Positions 41,232 to 51,071 of a stretch of DNA of 64,000 nt are shown in pieces. The notes under the pieces are model-generated. The model saw nothing but the letters and a program-made list of their open reading frames with translations. It did no database searches and had not been told where the DNA came from. Positions within the stretch are counted from its first letter, which is position 1. The number at the start of each line of letters is the position of its first letter. The position numbers and the translations under genes were made by a program. This stretch comes from Methylosinus sporium (GTDB taxonomy: Bacteria > Pseudomonadota > Alphaproteobacteria > Rhizobiales > Beijerinckiaceae): the NCBI RefSeq assembly GCF_003113265.1, contig NZ_PUIV01000007.1:62001-126000 (forward strand), in the 5' to 3' direction.

Positions 41232-42377
41232 ATGGCCACGGATCTCGACCATACGGCCCGCCTCTCGTCGCGACGAGAGGGCGAGACCGCGCGCTTCGCG
41301 CTCGGCGGCGAATGGGTGCTCGCCGATTCCGCCGCGCTGGAGAAGGACGCCGCCGGCATGGCCGCCGCCGCCCGCGGCTCCGCTCGCGCCATTGTCGATC
41401 TCGCGCAAATCGTCCGGCTCGACACCGCCGGCGCATGGGTCATCGGCCGCGCCATGGACGAGCTCGCGCGCGCCGGCGTCGTCGTCTCCATGGAGGGCGC
41501 GCGGCCGGAGCACGCGATTTTATTGCAGGAGGCGAAGTTTCGTCCCTTCGAGGCGCCGTCGCGCTGCCGTCGCTTGCTCGTCATCGATATCCTCGCCGAT
41601 CTCGGCAGCTCCGTCGTCTCGGCGGCGCGGGACGCCTATAATGGAATCGGCTTCCTCGGCGAGTTCGTCGCCGCCGCGGGCGCGGCTCTCCTGGCGGCGG
41701 GACGCTTCCGCCTCACCTCGCTCGTCTATCATATGGAGAGCTTCGGCTTTCGCAGCCTGCCGATCATCGCGCTGATCAATCTTCTGGTCGGCGCGATCGT
41801 GGCGCAGCAGGGCATTTTCCAGCTGCGCCGCTTCGGCGCCGGCTCTTATGCCGTCGATCTCATCGGAATTCTCGTGCTGCGCGAGCTCGGCGTGCTGCTC
41901 ACCTCCATCATGATCGCCGGCCGCTCGGGCTCGGCCATCACCGCCGAGCTCGGCTCGATGAAGATGCGCGAGGAGGTCGACGCGCTGCGCGTCATGGGCC
42001 TCTCGCCGATCGAGGTGCTGGTGACGCCGCGCATATTGGCGCTGGTTCTATCGCTGCCGCTGCTCACCTTCGTCGCCGATATGTCGGCGCTGTTCGGCGG
42101 GCTTCTCGTCTGCTGGGTCTATGAGGGCATCAGCCCGGCTGGCTATCTCTCGCTGCTGCAGGCGGCGATCGGCCGCAACACATTCTTCGTCGGCCTCATC
42201 AAGGCCCCTTTCATGGCGCTCATCATCGGCCTCGTCGCCGCCATGGAGGGAATGGCGACCCGGGGCTCGGCCGAATCGCTCGGTCGGCATGTCACGGCTT
42301 CCGTGGTGAAGGCGATCTTCATGGTCATCGTCGTCGACGGCTTCTTCGCCATCTTCTTCGCCGCGATCAAGTATTAG
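41232..42377 (+). CDS. mlaE: MlaE-type lipid ABC transporter permease with STAS domain
   Basis: A 381-residue permease of the Mla phospholipid-trafficking ABC system. Residues 1-110 are a STAS-like domain, fused here rather than encoded by a separate mlaB. The permease part has the family signature around GSAITAELGSMKMREEVDALRVMG and five to six helices. First gene of an mlaE-mlaF-mlaD-lipoprotein operon; mlaF starts four bases after the stop. Confidence 0.94.
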   Translation: MATDLDHTARLSSRREGETARFALGGEWVLADSAALEKDAAGMAAAARGSARAIVDLAQIVRLDTAGAWVIGRAMDELARAGVVVSMEGARPEHAILLQEAKFRPFEAPSRCRRLLVIDILADLGSSVVSAARDAYNGIGFLGEFVAAAGAALLAAGRFRLTSLVYHMESFGFRSLPIIALINLLVGAIVAQQGIFQLRRFGAGSYAVDLIGILVLRELGVLLTSIMIAGRSGSAITAELGSMKMREEVDALRVMGLSPIEVLVTPRILALVLSLPLLTFVADMSALFGGLLVCWVYEGISPAGYLSLLQAAIGRNTFFVGLIKAPFMALIIGLVAAMEGMATRGSAESLGRHVTASVVKAIFMVIVVDGFFAIFFAAIKY

Positions 42378-42381
42378 CGCA

Positions 42382-43221
42382 ATGACAGATCTCGCCTCGC
42401 AGACGATCGAAAAGCCACAGCCGAGCGCGGCGCGCGAGACGGTCATTCGCGTGCGCGATCTCGTCGTCGCCTTCGGGCAGACGCTGGTGATGCGCGGGCT
42501 CGATCTCGACGTCTATCGCGGCGAGGTCCTGGGCTTCGTCGGCGGCTCCGGGCAAGGCAAATCGGTGCTGATGCGCACGATTCTCGGCCTCGTCGAGAAG
42601 CGCTCCGGCCTCATAGAGCTGTTCGGGCAGGATCGCGACAGGCTCTCTTCGGCCGAGCGTCGGCGCGTCGAGCGGCGTTGGGGCGTGCTGTTTCAGAATG
42701 GCGCGCTGTTTTCCAGTCTCACCGTGCGGCAGAATATTCAAATGCCCATGCGCGAGGCCCGGCATATTTCGGCGCGGCTGATGGACGAGCTGGCGATGCT
42801 GAAGCTCGAGCTGGTCGGCCTGCCCGCGAGCGCGGCGGACAAATTTCCGGCCGAATTATCGGGCGGCATGATCAAGCGCGCGGCGCTCGCCCGCGCGCTC
42901 GCTCTCGATCCGGAGCTCGTCTTCCTCGACGAGCCGACCTCCGGCCTCGATCCTATCGGCGCGGCGGAATTCGACGAGCTGATCGCGACGCTGCAACACA
43001 CGCTCGGATTGACCGTCTTCATGGTCACGCATGATCTCGACAGCCTCTATTCCATCTGCGACCGCATCGCCGCCCTCGCCGAGGGCAAGGTGATCGCCAC
43101 GGGGACGATGGAGGAAATGCTCGCTTGCGAGCATCCCTGGCTGCAGGCCTATTTCCATGGCGTGCGGGGCGCGCGCCTCGCCGGCGCGCGCAAACCGAAC
43201 GATATGCGAGGACGAGAGTAG
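42382..43221 (+). CDS. mlaF: MlaF-type lipid ABC transporter ATPase
   Basis: A 279-residue ATPase. Walker A GGSGQGKSVLM, the Q-loop FQNGALFSSLTV, signature ELSGGMIKRAALARA, Walker B LVFLDEPTSGLDP and the switch His in MVTHD are all present. It energises lipid transfer between the MCE protein and the inner membrane. Five bases before mlaD. Confidence 0.96.
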   Translation: MTDLASQTIEKPQPSAARETVIRVRDLVVAFGQTLVMRGLDLDVYRGEVLGFVGGSGQGKSVLMRTILGLVEKRSGLIELFGQDRDRLSSAERRRVERRWGVLFQNGALFSSLTVRQNIQMPMREARHISARLMDELAMLKLELVGLPASAADKFPAELSGGMIKRAALARALALDPELVFLDEPTSGLDPIGAAEFDELIATLQHTLGLTVFMVTHDLDSLYSICDRIAALAEGKVIATGTMEEMLACEHPWLQAYFHGVRGARLAGARKPNDMRGRE

Positions 43222-43226
43222 AGCCC

Positions 43227-44111
43227 ATGGAAACCCGCGCCAATTTCGCCCTCATCGGCGCTTTCGCCCTCGCCGTGGTGTTCGCGGCCTTCGGCTTCGT
43301 CTTCTGGTTCTCCGGGGCGAGCCAGACCGCGCAATACAAGACATTCGAGGTGCATTTCTCCGGCTCGGTCAGCGGGCTGTTGCGCGGCAATGACGTGCGC
43401 TTCAACGGCCTGAAAGTCGGCGAGGTGACGCAGCTCGCCATCTCCGATCAGGACCCGAGCCGGGTGGACGTGCTCATCAGCATAGACCGCAAGACGCCGG
43501 TCAAAACCAACACGCGCGCGCGCCTCGAGCAGACCGGCTTCACCGGCGTCGGCTATGTCTCGCTCACCGGCGGCACGCCGGGCGCCGAGGAGCTGCGCGC
43601 CAAGCAGGGTGACGCCTATCCGATCATAGAAGGCGAGCGCTCCGAGTTTCAGAATATTCTCGAGAATGTGCAGAAGCTGTCGTCGACCGCCACAGACGTT
43701 CTCGAGAAAGTGGGCAAATTGCTCGACGATAATTCGCAGACCATTTCGGACACGCTGCGGAACACCGAGAAATTCACCAAGGCGCTGGCCGATAATTCGG
43801 GCGGAATCGACTCCTTCATTCGCGACATGTCGCAGATCAGCGCTTCGATGAAGCCGCTGCCGGCGCGCATCGACAAGCTTCTCGCGGCGATCGATCCCAA
43901 GAAGCTGAACAGCATCGCGACCGACATCGCCGGCGCCTCGGCCAATCTGCGGAGCTTTTCCGGGGGCGGCTTGAAGCAATATGAGCAGCTCGCCGTCGAC
44001 GCCCGCAAGACGCTGGAGACGGTGGAGCGCGCCGTGCGCTCGCTGGAGAAGAATCCGCAACAGGTGATCTTCGGCGCGAGCCCGTCTCTGCCCGAATATC
44101 GCGGCAAGTGA
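43227..44111 (+). CDS. mlaD: MCE-domain protein MlaD-like
   Basis: A 294-residue substrate-binding subunit. One N-terminal helix anchors it (FALIGAFALAVVFAAFGFVFW), then the MCE domain (VHFSGSVSGLLRGNDVRFNGLKVGEV, GYVSLTGG) and a long helical tail that may form the periplasmic tunnel. Only one MCE domain is present. Third gene of the operon. Confidence 0.94.
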   Translation: METRANFALIGAFALAVVFAAFGFVFWFSGASQTAQYKTFEVHFSGSVSGLLRGNDVRFNGLKVGEVTQLAISDQDPSRVDVLISIDRKTPVKTNTRARLEQTGFTGVGYVSLTGGTPGAEELRAKQGDAYPIIEGERSEFQNILENVQKLSSTATDVLEKVGKLLDDNSQTISDTLRNTEKFTKALADNSGGIDSFIRDMSQISASMKPLPARIDKLLAAIDPKKLNSIATDIAGASANLRSFSGGGLKQYEQLAVDARKTLETVERAVRSLEKNPQQVIFGASPSLPEYRGK

Positions 44112-44139
44112 CCGAGCCGCTCGGGTGAGACGCCACGAT

Positions 44140-44195
44140 CCTCGCCCTCATGCCGAGGAGGCTCCGCAGGAGCCGTCTCGAAGCACGAGGGCGAG
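44140..44195 (+). repeat. Palindromic repeat, family A, copy 3
   Basis: Begins CCTCGCCCTCATGCCGAGG, centre GGCTCCGCAGGAGCC, ends GTCTCGAAGCACGAGGGCG. It lies between mlaD and the lipoprotein gene, facing copy 4. Confidence 0.75.
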
Positions 44196-44220
44196 CCCCA
44201 GAAGGCGGCGCGTGACGCTT

Positions 44221-44267
44221 TCCTCGTCGTTCGAGACGCCGGCTTCGCCGGCTCCTCAGGATGAGGA
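44221..44267 (-). repeat. Palindromic repeat, family A, copy 4
   Basis: On the minus strand: TCCTCATCCTGAGGAGCC, then GGCGAAGCC and GTCTCGAACGACGAGGA. Opposite orientation to copy 3, 25 bases away, so the pair could form one large stem in the mla transcript. Confidence 0.75.
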
Positions 44268-44382
44268 AAGCTTCGTTCAGCCGTTCTCGAGCGGCTTTGA
44301 TGGCCAGCGACGTTCGAGTAAGCTTGGAATCACTGTGGAAAGCGCCGCGGCGTCGCGCGCGATCAGCGGGAAGGATCGGTCC

Positions 44383-44967
44383 ATGACGCCGTCGAGAGCG
44401 TCGCTCTCCCTCATTCTGCTCGCCGCTCTGGCGCTCGCGGCTTGCGGCGGCGCGCCGCGGCGCGAGAGCTTCGATCTCGGCGGTCCCGGCGAGGCTGGGC
44501 GCGCGCTGGCGCGGCCCTTGCGCGGCACGCTCGCAGTCGCCGAGCCGATGGCCGTGCAGCCCATCGACTCCGACCGCATCGTCGTGCGCACCGGGCCGAA
44601 CGAGGTCGCCAATCTTGCCGAGGCGCAATGGGTGGACCGGCTGCCGCGGCTCGTGCAGGCGCGGCTCATCGCCGGCTTCGACATCGGCCGCCGCGCCGGC
44701 TCCGTCGTGCGCGCCGGAATGATCGCGGACCATGTGCTTTCGACCGAGATTCGCCGTTTCGAGATCGATGTGACGACCTCCGAGGCGGTGGTCGAGATCG
44801 CCGCCAGAATGCTCGATTCGCGCGGCGCGCCGGTGGGGCAGGGACGCGTCTTCTCGAGCCGCGCGCCGGCGCCCCATTCCACCGGCGCGGCGGCGACGCA
44901 GGCGCTGGACGAGGCGCTGACCGCGACCGTCGGCCAGATCGTGCGTTGGACCGCGGCGCAAGTCTGA
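44383..44967 (+). CDS. ABC-type transport auxiliary lipoprotein
   Basis: A 194-residue lipoprotein. The signal peptide ends in the lipobox LALAACGG, so Cys21 should be lipidated. The remainder (GTLAVAEPMAVQPIDSDRIV, then a region like PRLVQARLIAGF) resembles the PqiC/DUF330-type auxiliary lipoproteins that accompany MCE transporters. The ATG at 44383 has AAGGA upstream; longer readings begin inside the palindromes. Fourth gene of the mla cluster, separated from mlaD by repeats. Confidence 0.85.
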   Translation: MTPSRASLSLILLAALALAACGGAPRRESFDLGGPGEAGRALARPLRGTLAVAEPMAVQPIDSDRIVVRTGPNEVANLAEAQWVDRLPRLVQARLIAGFDIGRRAGSVVRAGMIADHVLSTEIRRFEIDVTTSEAVVEIAARMLDSRGAPVGQGRVFSSRAPAPHSTGAAATQALDEALTATVGQIVRWTAAQV

Positions 44968-45155
44968 GCAGGCGCCCGCGACATGACGCCGTCGCAGGCT
45001 CGAGGAAAGACTAGCGCGTCCGCCCGGCCGATGATAACTGATCGCGCGATAGGACGAGCGTCGGGCCGAAGCTTCGGGCGAGGGACTTCGGCGGCCCGCC
45101 GAATTTTGCGCCAGCGGCAGGCGCGCCGACACGTCAACGGAAGAGACAGAGCACC

Positions 45156-45545
45156 ATGGTGAAGACCAGCCTCTACGACCAAGCGAACCGCTATGGCGCC
45201 GAGCCCGGCGGCGGCGCTCCGACCAAGGCGAAGATCACTTTCGTCGATTCGCATGGTCAGGCCCGCACGGTCGAGGGCGAGACGGGCTCCACGGTCATGG
45301 AGACGGCGCGCCGCAACGATATCCCCGAGATTCCGGCCGAATGCGGCGGCGCCTGCGCCTGCGCCACCTGCCATGTCTATGTCGACGAGGCTTGGGTCGA
45401 GAAGGTCGGCAAGCCCTCGCAGATGGAAGAGGACATGCTGGACTTCGCCTTCGATGTGAAGCCCAATTCGCGCCTCAGCTGCCAGATCACCGTGCGGCCG
45501 GAGCTCGACGGCCTCGTGGTGACGACGCCCTCCCAGCAGGGCTGA
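45156..45545 (+). CDS. [2Fe-2S] ferredoxin, adrenodoxin type
   Basis: A 129-residue ferredoxin. The cluster cysteines follow the adrenodoxin pattern, in [15 protein letters not shown] with the fourth in RLSCQI; DEAW and EEDMLDFA are typical. A 25-residue N-terminal extension precedes the fold ([20 protein letters not shown]). It ends at a strong terminator and lies 280 bases before a ferredoxin-NADP reductase on the same strand, a likely redox partner. Electron acceptor unknown; P450 or iron-sulfur assembly are possibilities for this class. Confidence 0.93.
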   Translation: MVKTSLYDQANRYGAEPGGGAPTKAKITFVDSHGQARTVEGETGSTVMETARRNDIPEIPAECGGACACATCHVYVDEAWVEKVGKPSQMEEDMLDFAFDVKPNSRLSCQITVRPELDGLVVTTPSQQG

Positions 45546-45576
45546 GGGCTCCGAAGCCGCCGATAATTCGACGGAC

Positions 45577-45605
45577 AAAACGCCGCCCCGCGCGGCGTTT
45601 TTTTT
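45577..45605 (+). terminator. Terminator after the ferredoxin gene
   Basis: AAAACGCCGC (45577-45586), five-base loop, GCGGCGTTTT and further T residues. A strong stem with U-tract. Confidence 0.9.
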
Positions 45606-45671
45606 CGCGTCCGTTTCGATCTCCCGAAGACATTTGCATGACGGCGCGGATGCTATAGACCATGGCCGTGA

Positions 45672-46859
<1,188 letters not shown>

Positions 46860-46904
46860 TCGCCGAGTCTCTCGCACTGGTCGGCGCGCGAGAGGAGTGG
46901 GCCC

Positions 46905-47576
46905 ATGTCATCGGAAGCTTCGAGCGCCTGGGGCGAGGTCGACGCCTATATCGCCGATCGGCTGATCGGCGCCGACGCCGATCTCGACTCTGCCCTCGCC
47001 GCCAACGCGGCGGCCGGCCTGCCGGCGATCGACGTCTCGCCGCCGCAGGGCAAGCTGCTGCATCTGCTGGCGCGCTCCATTGGGGCGAAGCGGATTCTCG
47101 AGGTGGGCGCGCTCGGCGGCTATAGCACCATATGGCTGGCGCGCGCTCTGCCCGAGGGCGGCCGGCTGGTCACGTTGGAGCTCGAGCAGAAGCACGCGGA
47201 TGTCGCCGCCGTCAATCTGGCCCGCGCCGGTCTCGCGAGCCGTGTCGAGATTCGCGTCGGCGCGGCGCTGGACACTCTGCCGAAGCTCGCGGCGGAGTCG
47301 GCCGGCCCCTTCGACTTCGCCTTCATCGACGCCGACAAGCCCAATAACGCCAATTATTTCGCCTGGGCGCTGAAGCTCGCGCGGCCGGGGAGCCTCATCA
47401 TTGTCGATAATGTGGTGCGGGAGGGCTCGGTGCTCGCGGGGATGGACGCCGACGCCGCCGGCGCGCGCGCTTTATTCGAGGCGATCGCCGCCGAGCCTCG
47501 GGTGACGGCGACCGCCATTCAGACGGTCGGCTCCAAAGGCTGGGACGGCTTCGCCATCGCGATCGTGAACGGCTGA
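46905..47576 (+). CDS. O-methyltransferase family 3
   Basis: A 223-residue SAM-dependent O-methyltransferase of the caffeoyl-CoA/catechol type. Motif I ILEVGALGGYSTIWLARAL, LVTLELEQKHADVA, the metal-binding DFAFIDADKPNN and IVDNVVREG are in place. The ATG at 46905 follows AGAGGAG. It overlaps the convergent Hint-protein gene by 58 bases. Substrate unknown. Confidence 0.93.
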   Translation: MSSEASSAWGEVDAYIADRLIGADADLDSALAANAAAGLPAIDVSPPQGKLLHLLARSIGAKRILEVGALGGYSTIWLARALPEGGRLVTLELEQKHADVAAVNLARAGLASRVEIRVGAALDTLPKLAAESAGPFDFAFIDADKPNNANYFAWALKLARPGSLIIVDNVVREGSVLAGMDADAAGARALFEAIAAEPRVTATAIQTVGSKGWDGFAIAIVNG

Positions 47577-48973
47577 CGCGCGAGCGTCTCTCGGCTCGCC
47601 GGGGCGATCCATCGCGCCACGGGCGGACCGCACAGCTCCACGCGGAGGAAGGCGCCGTCGGGCCAATCCCTCAGATATTCGGCTGGCAGGATCGTCTGCG
47701 CCGACGTCCAGCGCCGGGCTCCCTCCTCGAGCGCATGAAAGCCGCAGTGATCGAGCCGCGGATCGGAGAGATCGATCTGTCGATCCGCGCCGAAGCCGTC
47801 GCAGAGCGTCAGGCTGGAGACGCAGACGCCGAGCTCGCGGGGGTCGCTCTGGCCCACGTCCACCGGCCGCGCGATGGAGGAGGCGAGGCGAGCCTCCCGC
47901 GCTCCCGCCGGAATCTGGAAGCGGCAGGCCGAGCCGCGCACGATCGGCTCGATCCGCACGCCGTCGACGAGGAGATGCAGGTCGAGCGCCGGCGTCTCGT
48001 CCAGCGTCCAGCCGAGCGCTTCCGCCCGCGCGCGGAGCTGCGCCCGCAGCGCCTCGACGAGGGGGCCGCTGGCGTGGAACGGGCGGCAGAAGCCGGCATG
48101 GGTGCGTGCGACGGCCTCCGCGCCGAACGACACGACGTCGCTCTCGACGAAGAAAGCGCGGTTGCCCGTGTCGATATAGCTTTCGGCCGGCTGGTTCTCC
48201 GCGAGGAGAATGTCGTGCCCCTCGAGCTCCACATGCCAGTAGGAGACGCGGTCCATCTCGGGCTGGGTGATCGTCGCGCCATTGACGAGAGCGCCGGCCG
48301 GGACGAGCGCGTCGCCCAGAATATCGAAGCAGAGCGCGTGGTCGGGGGAGACGAGGAGGTCTCGCGCCGGCCGGTCGGGGCCGAGGGCGTAGGCGGAAAT
48401 GCGCACGGGGCGAATCTTGGCGGAAGCGTTCCGGCAGTCGATCTCGCGATGGCCGAGCCAGCGGATGGGCCTGGTCGCGCCGGATGCGGTGACGACGAGA
48501 TCGCCGACGGCGAGCGCCTCGACAGGGATATTGCCGCGCGTCGTGAGGATATGCGTGCCGGAGCAAAAGCAGGCGACCGCCGAAGCGGCCGGCAAGTCAT
48601 TGTTCGGAGCGTAATAATTGCTGGAGGTCGCTCCGGTGTCGAAACTGCGGCCATTGGCCGACTGGTAGATGATGCGGCCGAGGGCGGTGGGGTTCTGGCC
48701 CGTGAAATACATGACGAAATTATAGTCGGAACCAAGGTTCGTCATGCCGACATTGTAGGTGCCGTCTTCATTGTCGCTGAAAGTGCCGATGTTCCCCCCG
48801 CTGCCGCCGACAGCGCTCAGAGCGTCCACGCCGTCGATCGTCAGCGACGACGCCAATACCTTATTGTTTGTGAAGTCGATCGTGAATTGACCGGAAACGG
48901 TGTCGGTATTGCCGGCGTTGGAGCCGGTCCCCGGAACCGCCAGATTGGCGAAGGAGAGCGTATATGTCGTCAT
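47519..48973 (-). CDS. Hint (hedgehog/intein) domain protein
   Basis: A 484-residue protein in two parts. Residues 1-130 are a Gly/Ser/Thr/Asn-rich beta region (MTTYTLSFANLAVPGTG onward) with no conventional signal peptide, similar to passenger parts of type-I-secreted proteins. From about 135 there is a Hint_2 domain beginning with ACFCSGTHILTTRGNIPVEA, then VVTASGATRPIRWLG and SPDHALCFD. Hint domains can cleave at a Cys. The position of the first Cys and the absence of a flanking calcium-repeat region are notable. Converges on the O-methyltransferase; the ATG at 48973 is likeliest. Confidence 0.82.
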   Translation of the reverse strand: MTTYTLSFANLAVPGTGSNAGNTDTVSGQFTIDFTNNKVLASSLTIDGVDALSAVGGSGGNIGTFSDNEDGTYNVGMTNLGSDYNFVMYFTGQNPTALGRIIYQSANGRSFDTGATSSNYYAPNNDLPAASAVACFCSGTHILTTRGNIPVEALAVGDLVVTASGATRPIRWLGHREIDCRNASAKIRPVRISAYALGPDRPARDLLVSPDHALCFDILGDALVPAGALVNGATITQPEMDRVSYWHVELEGHDILLAENQPAESYIDTGNRAFFVESDVVSFGAEAVARTHAGFCRPFHASGPLVEALRAQLRARAEALGWTLDETPALDLHLLVDGVRIEPIVRGSACRFQIPAGAREARLASSIARPVDVGQSDPRELGVCVSSLTLCDGFGADRQIDLSDPRLDHCGFHALEEGARRWTSAQTILPAEYLRDWPDGAFLRVELCGPPVARWIAPASRETLARQPFTIAMAKPSQPLEPTV

Positions 48974-49100
48974 GTCCACAATCCGCGGCGAAATAAAATT
49001 ATTATTTCAACGCTAAATTGCGGGGTTGCGGCTGTCAACGCTCGCTCTATGGCTCTCCGGGCGCTACGTCTCCGCGATCGGAAATTGGAAATCGTCCTCG

Positions 49101-49142
49101 AAAAAAGCGAGAGCGCTATCCGATTCGATCAGATAGCGCTCT
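49101..49142 (-). terminator. Hairpin/terminator of the AGAGCG family
   Basis: AGAGCGCTATC (49110-49120) and GATAGCGCTCT (49132-49142) are perfect inverted arms. On the minus strand they are followed by CGCTTTTTT. It acts well as a terminator for the repeat-protein gene, and its sequence matches the hairpin after rpsB. Confidence 0.7.
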
Positions 49143-49187
49143 GAGAGCCCGGGCGGCTCGCGGCCGCCCGGCGTCGCAAAAGGGCTG

Positions 49188-49571
49188 TCAGGCGTCGGCG
49201 AGCGCCCGGACGCGGGCTGCGGCGCCTTTCTGGACCGGCTCGCCGGCGGCGTCGAAGAAGGAGGCGTCGATCTGCCGACCCCTCTCGTCATAGCGCCAGG
49301 CGATTTTGGCGACGCCGAGGCCCTTGCGCAGGGTCGGCTTGCCGTCGGCGTTGAAATAGGCCTCTTCGACCTTGTTGCCGCGCTCGTCATAGTGACGGGC
49401 GACGCGCGCCGCGCCAATGCTCTTGCGCTTCACCGGACGGCCGTCGGCGCCGAAATAGGTCTCCAGCACCTCGACGCGCCGGCGCGTCGGCATCATCGAC
49501 TGATCGCGAGCGGGCGCAGCCGCGCTTCGCGTGGAACGCCGCCCTTCTCGGGGGGGAATATCATAATCCAT
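49188..49571 (-). CDS. YDERG-repeat hypothetical protein
   Basis: A 127-residue protein with no known name. Two or three imperfect repeats of about 30 residues read (R/K)VARHYDERGNKVEEAYFNA, then KIAWRYDERGRQIDASFFDA, preceded by a weaker unit near TYFGADGRPV. They resemble short YD-type repeats. The N-terminal 30 residues are basic and possibly disordered; no signal peptide or membrane segment. It is followed by a terminator hairpin. Function unknown. Confidence 0.6.
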   Translation of the reverse strand: MDYDIPPREGRRSTRSAAAPARDQSMMPTRRRVEVLETYFGADGRPVKRKSIGAARVARHYDERGNKVEEAYFNADGKPTLRKGLGVAKIAWRYDERGRQIDASFFDAAGEPVQKGAAARVRALADA

Positions 49572-49732
49572 TGTCTCGACTCGGCCTCTCGGGCGATTTT
49601 CGAATCGATCCCCGAGCGCGCTGCGGCTTGCGGAATCGATTTGCGAATTCGCTTTGTCTTCTGGGAGATGCGCCTTTCCTCCGCCGGGACGGAGCGGAAA
49701 AGCGCGCCAGCGGCGCAGCCTTCGGGCTGCGG

Positions 49733-50128
49733 TCAGACGACGAGGACGGGCGGAGCGCGCGCTCCGACGGGAAGTTGCGCGAGACGTTTATGGCCGCCAG
49801 ATTCATGCAGCGGCTGGAGAACGCTCGCCTTCGGCGAAGGCGGCGCATCGAGTTCGGCGAATCCGCCGAGGACTCCGCCATCGAGCCCCGTGCAATGCTG
49901 GACGCAGCAGGCGTCCATGCCATGGGCGGGGGCGCGCGGCCCTTGAGAGCCGTCGTCGACAGAGGCCGATCTGGCGGTGACGCAGATCGTGCTGCCGAGG
50001 ACGGTCTGTCCAGCGCGCGCGCCGACGACGATCCCCGCGGCGAGACCCTGCAGGACGAGCAGATAGGCGACGAGCATCGTCGCCGCCGTCTGTCCATACT
50101 GCCAGGATTTTTCATTCTGCTGGGTCAC
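49733..50128 (-). CDS. Second DUF2946-like protein
   Basis: About 131 residues, assuming a GTG start at 50128 (no ATG near). One hydrophobic segment is MLVAYLLVLQGLAAGIVVGA. It is followed by a Cys near ICVTAR, then MDACCVQHC, and a C-terminal ARAPP motif. The CC-x-x-x-C cluster and ending resemble the DUF2946-like protein at 30865-31263. Divergent from the S24 repressor. The start and the family assignment are both tentative. Confidence 0.45.
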   Translation of the reverse strand: MTQQNEKSWQYGQTAATMLVAYLLVLQGLAAGIVVGARAGQTVLGSTICVTARSASVDDGSQGPRAPAHGMDACCVQHCTGLDGGVLGGFAELDAPPSPKASVLQPLHESGGHKRLAQLPVGARAPPVLVV

Positions 50129-50301
50129 GATCGGTCGAAGATAGGCGGCCCGGCCGACATGGTCAATGGAGCCTCCTGGGCCGATTTTCGGAATTTGCTG
50201 AAAATACGCCGTTTTCGGTCCAAAAAAAGACCAATGGCGGGGCGCGCCCGCAATTCGGGCGGCGGGCAAATCTCGAATTGCGAAGCGGAGGCGACTGTTC
50301 T

Positions 50302-50319
50302 ATTCCTAGCGCTAGGAAT
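50302..50319. promoter_or_regulatory. Perfect palindrome before the S24 repressor
   Basis: ATTCCTAGCGCTAGGAAT is an exact 18-base palindrome, centred 20 bases before the ATG of the S24-type regulator, and in an AT-rich patch. Most likely the autoregulatory operator. Confidence 0.7.
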
Positions 50320-50330
50320 GAGGTCCGCCA

Positions 50331-50972
50331 ATGGCTGAGATCCTGACGCATTCGCAAATCTGGGCGGCGCTGGACGCGCTCGGCGAGCGCTATGGGCTCA
50401 CCGCGTCCGGCCTCGCCCGCAAGGCCGGGCTGGATCCGACCACGTTCAACCGTTCCAAGCGGCAGACCGCCGATGGGCGGCTGCGCTGGCCCTCGACCGA
50501 ATCGATCGCCAAGGTTCTGCAGGCGACGGGGGCGAGCCTCGATGATTTCATGACCCTGGTCATGGCCAAGGGGCAGCGGCCGCCGCGCGGCGGACGTCCG
50601 CTCATCGGCCTCGCCCAGGCCGGGGTCGGCGGCTTTTTCGACGACGCCGGCTTCGCTACCGGCACGGGCTGGGACGAGATCGACGTCTTCGCCGACGCCG
50701 ACGAGCACTCTTACGCGCTCGAGATTTCCGGCGACTCCATGGCCCCGCTCTATCGCGACGGCGACATCGTGATCGTCTCGCCGGCCGCCCCGGTGCGGCG
50801 CGGCGACCGGGTGGTCGTGAAAACCACCGCCGGCGAGGTTCTCGCCAAGGAGCTGAAGCGCCAGACGGCGCGCACGGTGGAGTTGAAATCCTTCAATCCC
50901 GCTTATCCCGACCGCGTGCTGCCTAAGGAGGAGGTGAGCTGGATCGCCCGCATCCTCTGGGCGAGCCAGTAG
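50331..50972 (+). CDS. XRE/S24 peptidase-type transcriptional repressor
   Basis: A 213-residue repressor. An N-terminal helix-turn-helix (ERYGLTASGLARKAGLDPTT, RWPSTESIAKVLQATG) is followed by an S24/LexA-like latch domain. The Ser of ISGDSMAPLYRDGDIV and the Lys of VLAKELKR would form the catalytic dyad. No clear Ala-Gly cleavage bond is visible in the linker (LAQAGVGGFF is a candidate). It may respond to DNA damage or be a non-cleaving relative. The 18-base palindrome in front of it suggests autoregulation; no prophage is adjacent. Confidence 0.88.
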   Translation: MAEILTHSQIWAALDALGERYGLTASGLARKAGLDPTTFNRSKRQTADGRLRWPSTESIAKVLQATGASLDDFMTLVMAKGQRPPRGGRPLIGLAQAGVGGFFDDAGFATGTGWDEIDVFADADEHSYALEISGDSMAPLYRDGDIVIVSPAAPVRRGDRVVVKTTAGEVLAKELKRQTARTVELKSFNPAYPDRVLPKEEVSWIARILWASQ

Positions 50973-51001
50973 CGAATTTGCGCACGCCTGGAGTCATTCA
51001 C

Positions 51002-51043
51002 GCGTTTCCAACCGAACCGGTGTCCCACTTCGGCTGGAAACGC
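51002..51043 (+). repeat. Palindromic repeat, family B, copy 1
   Basis: Begins GCGTTTCCAACCGAACC and ends CACTTCGGCTGGAAACGC; the ends are inverted (GCGTTTCCA / TGGAAACGC) and the CCGAA/TTCGG arms nest inside. GGAGTC and GACTCC flank it. It lies between the S24 gene and the small membrane protein gene. Confidence 0.75.
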
Positions 51044-51071
51044 CAGCGTGACTCCTCGAAAGGCGAACTTC

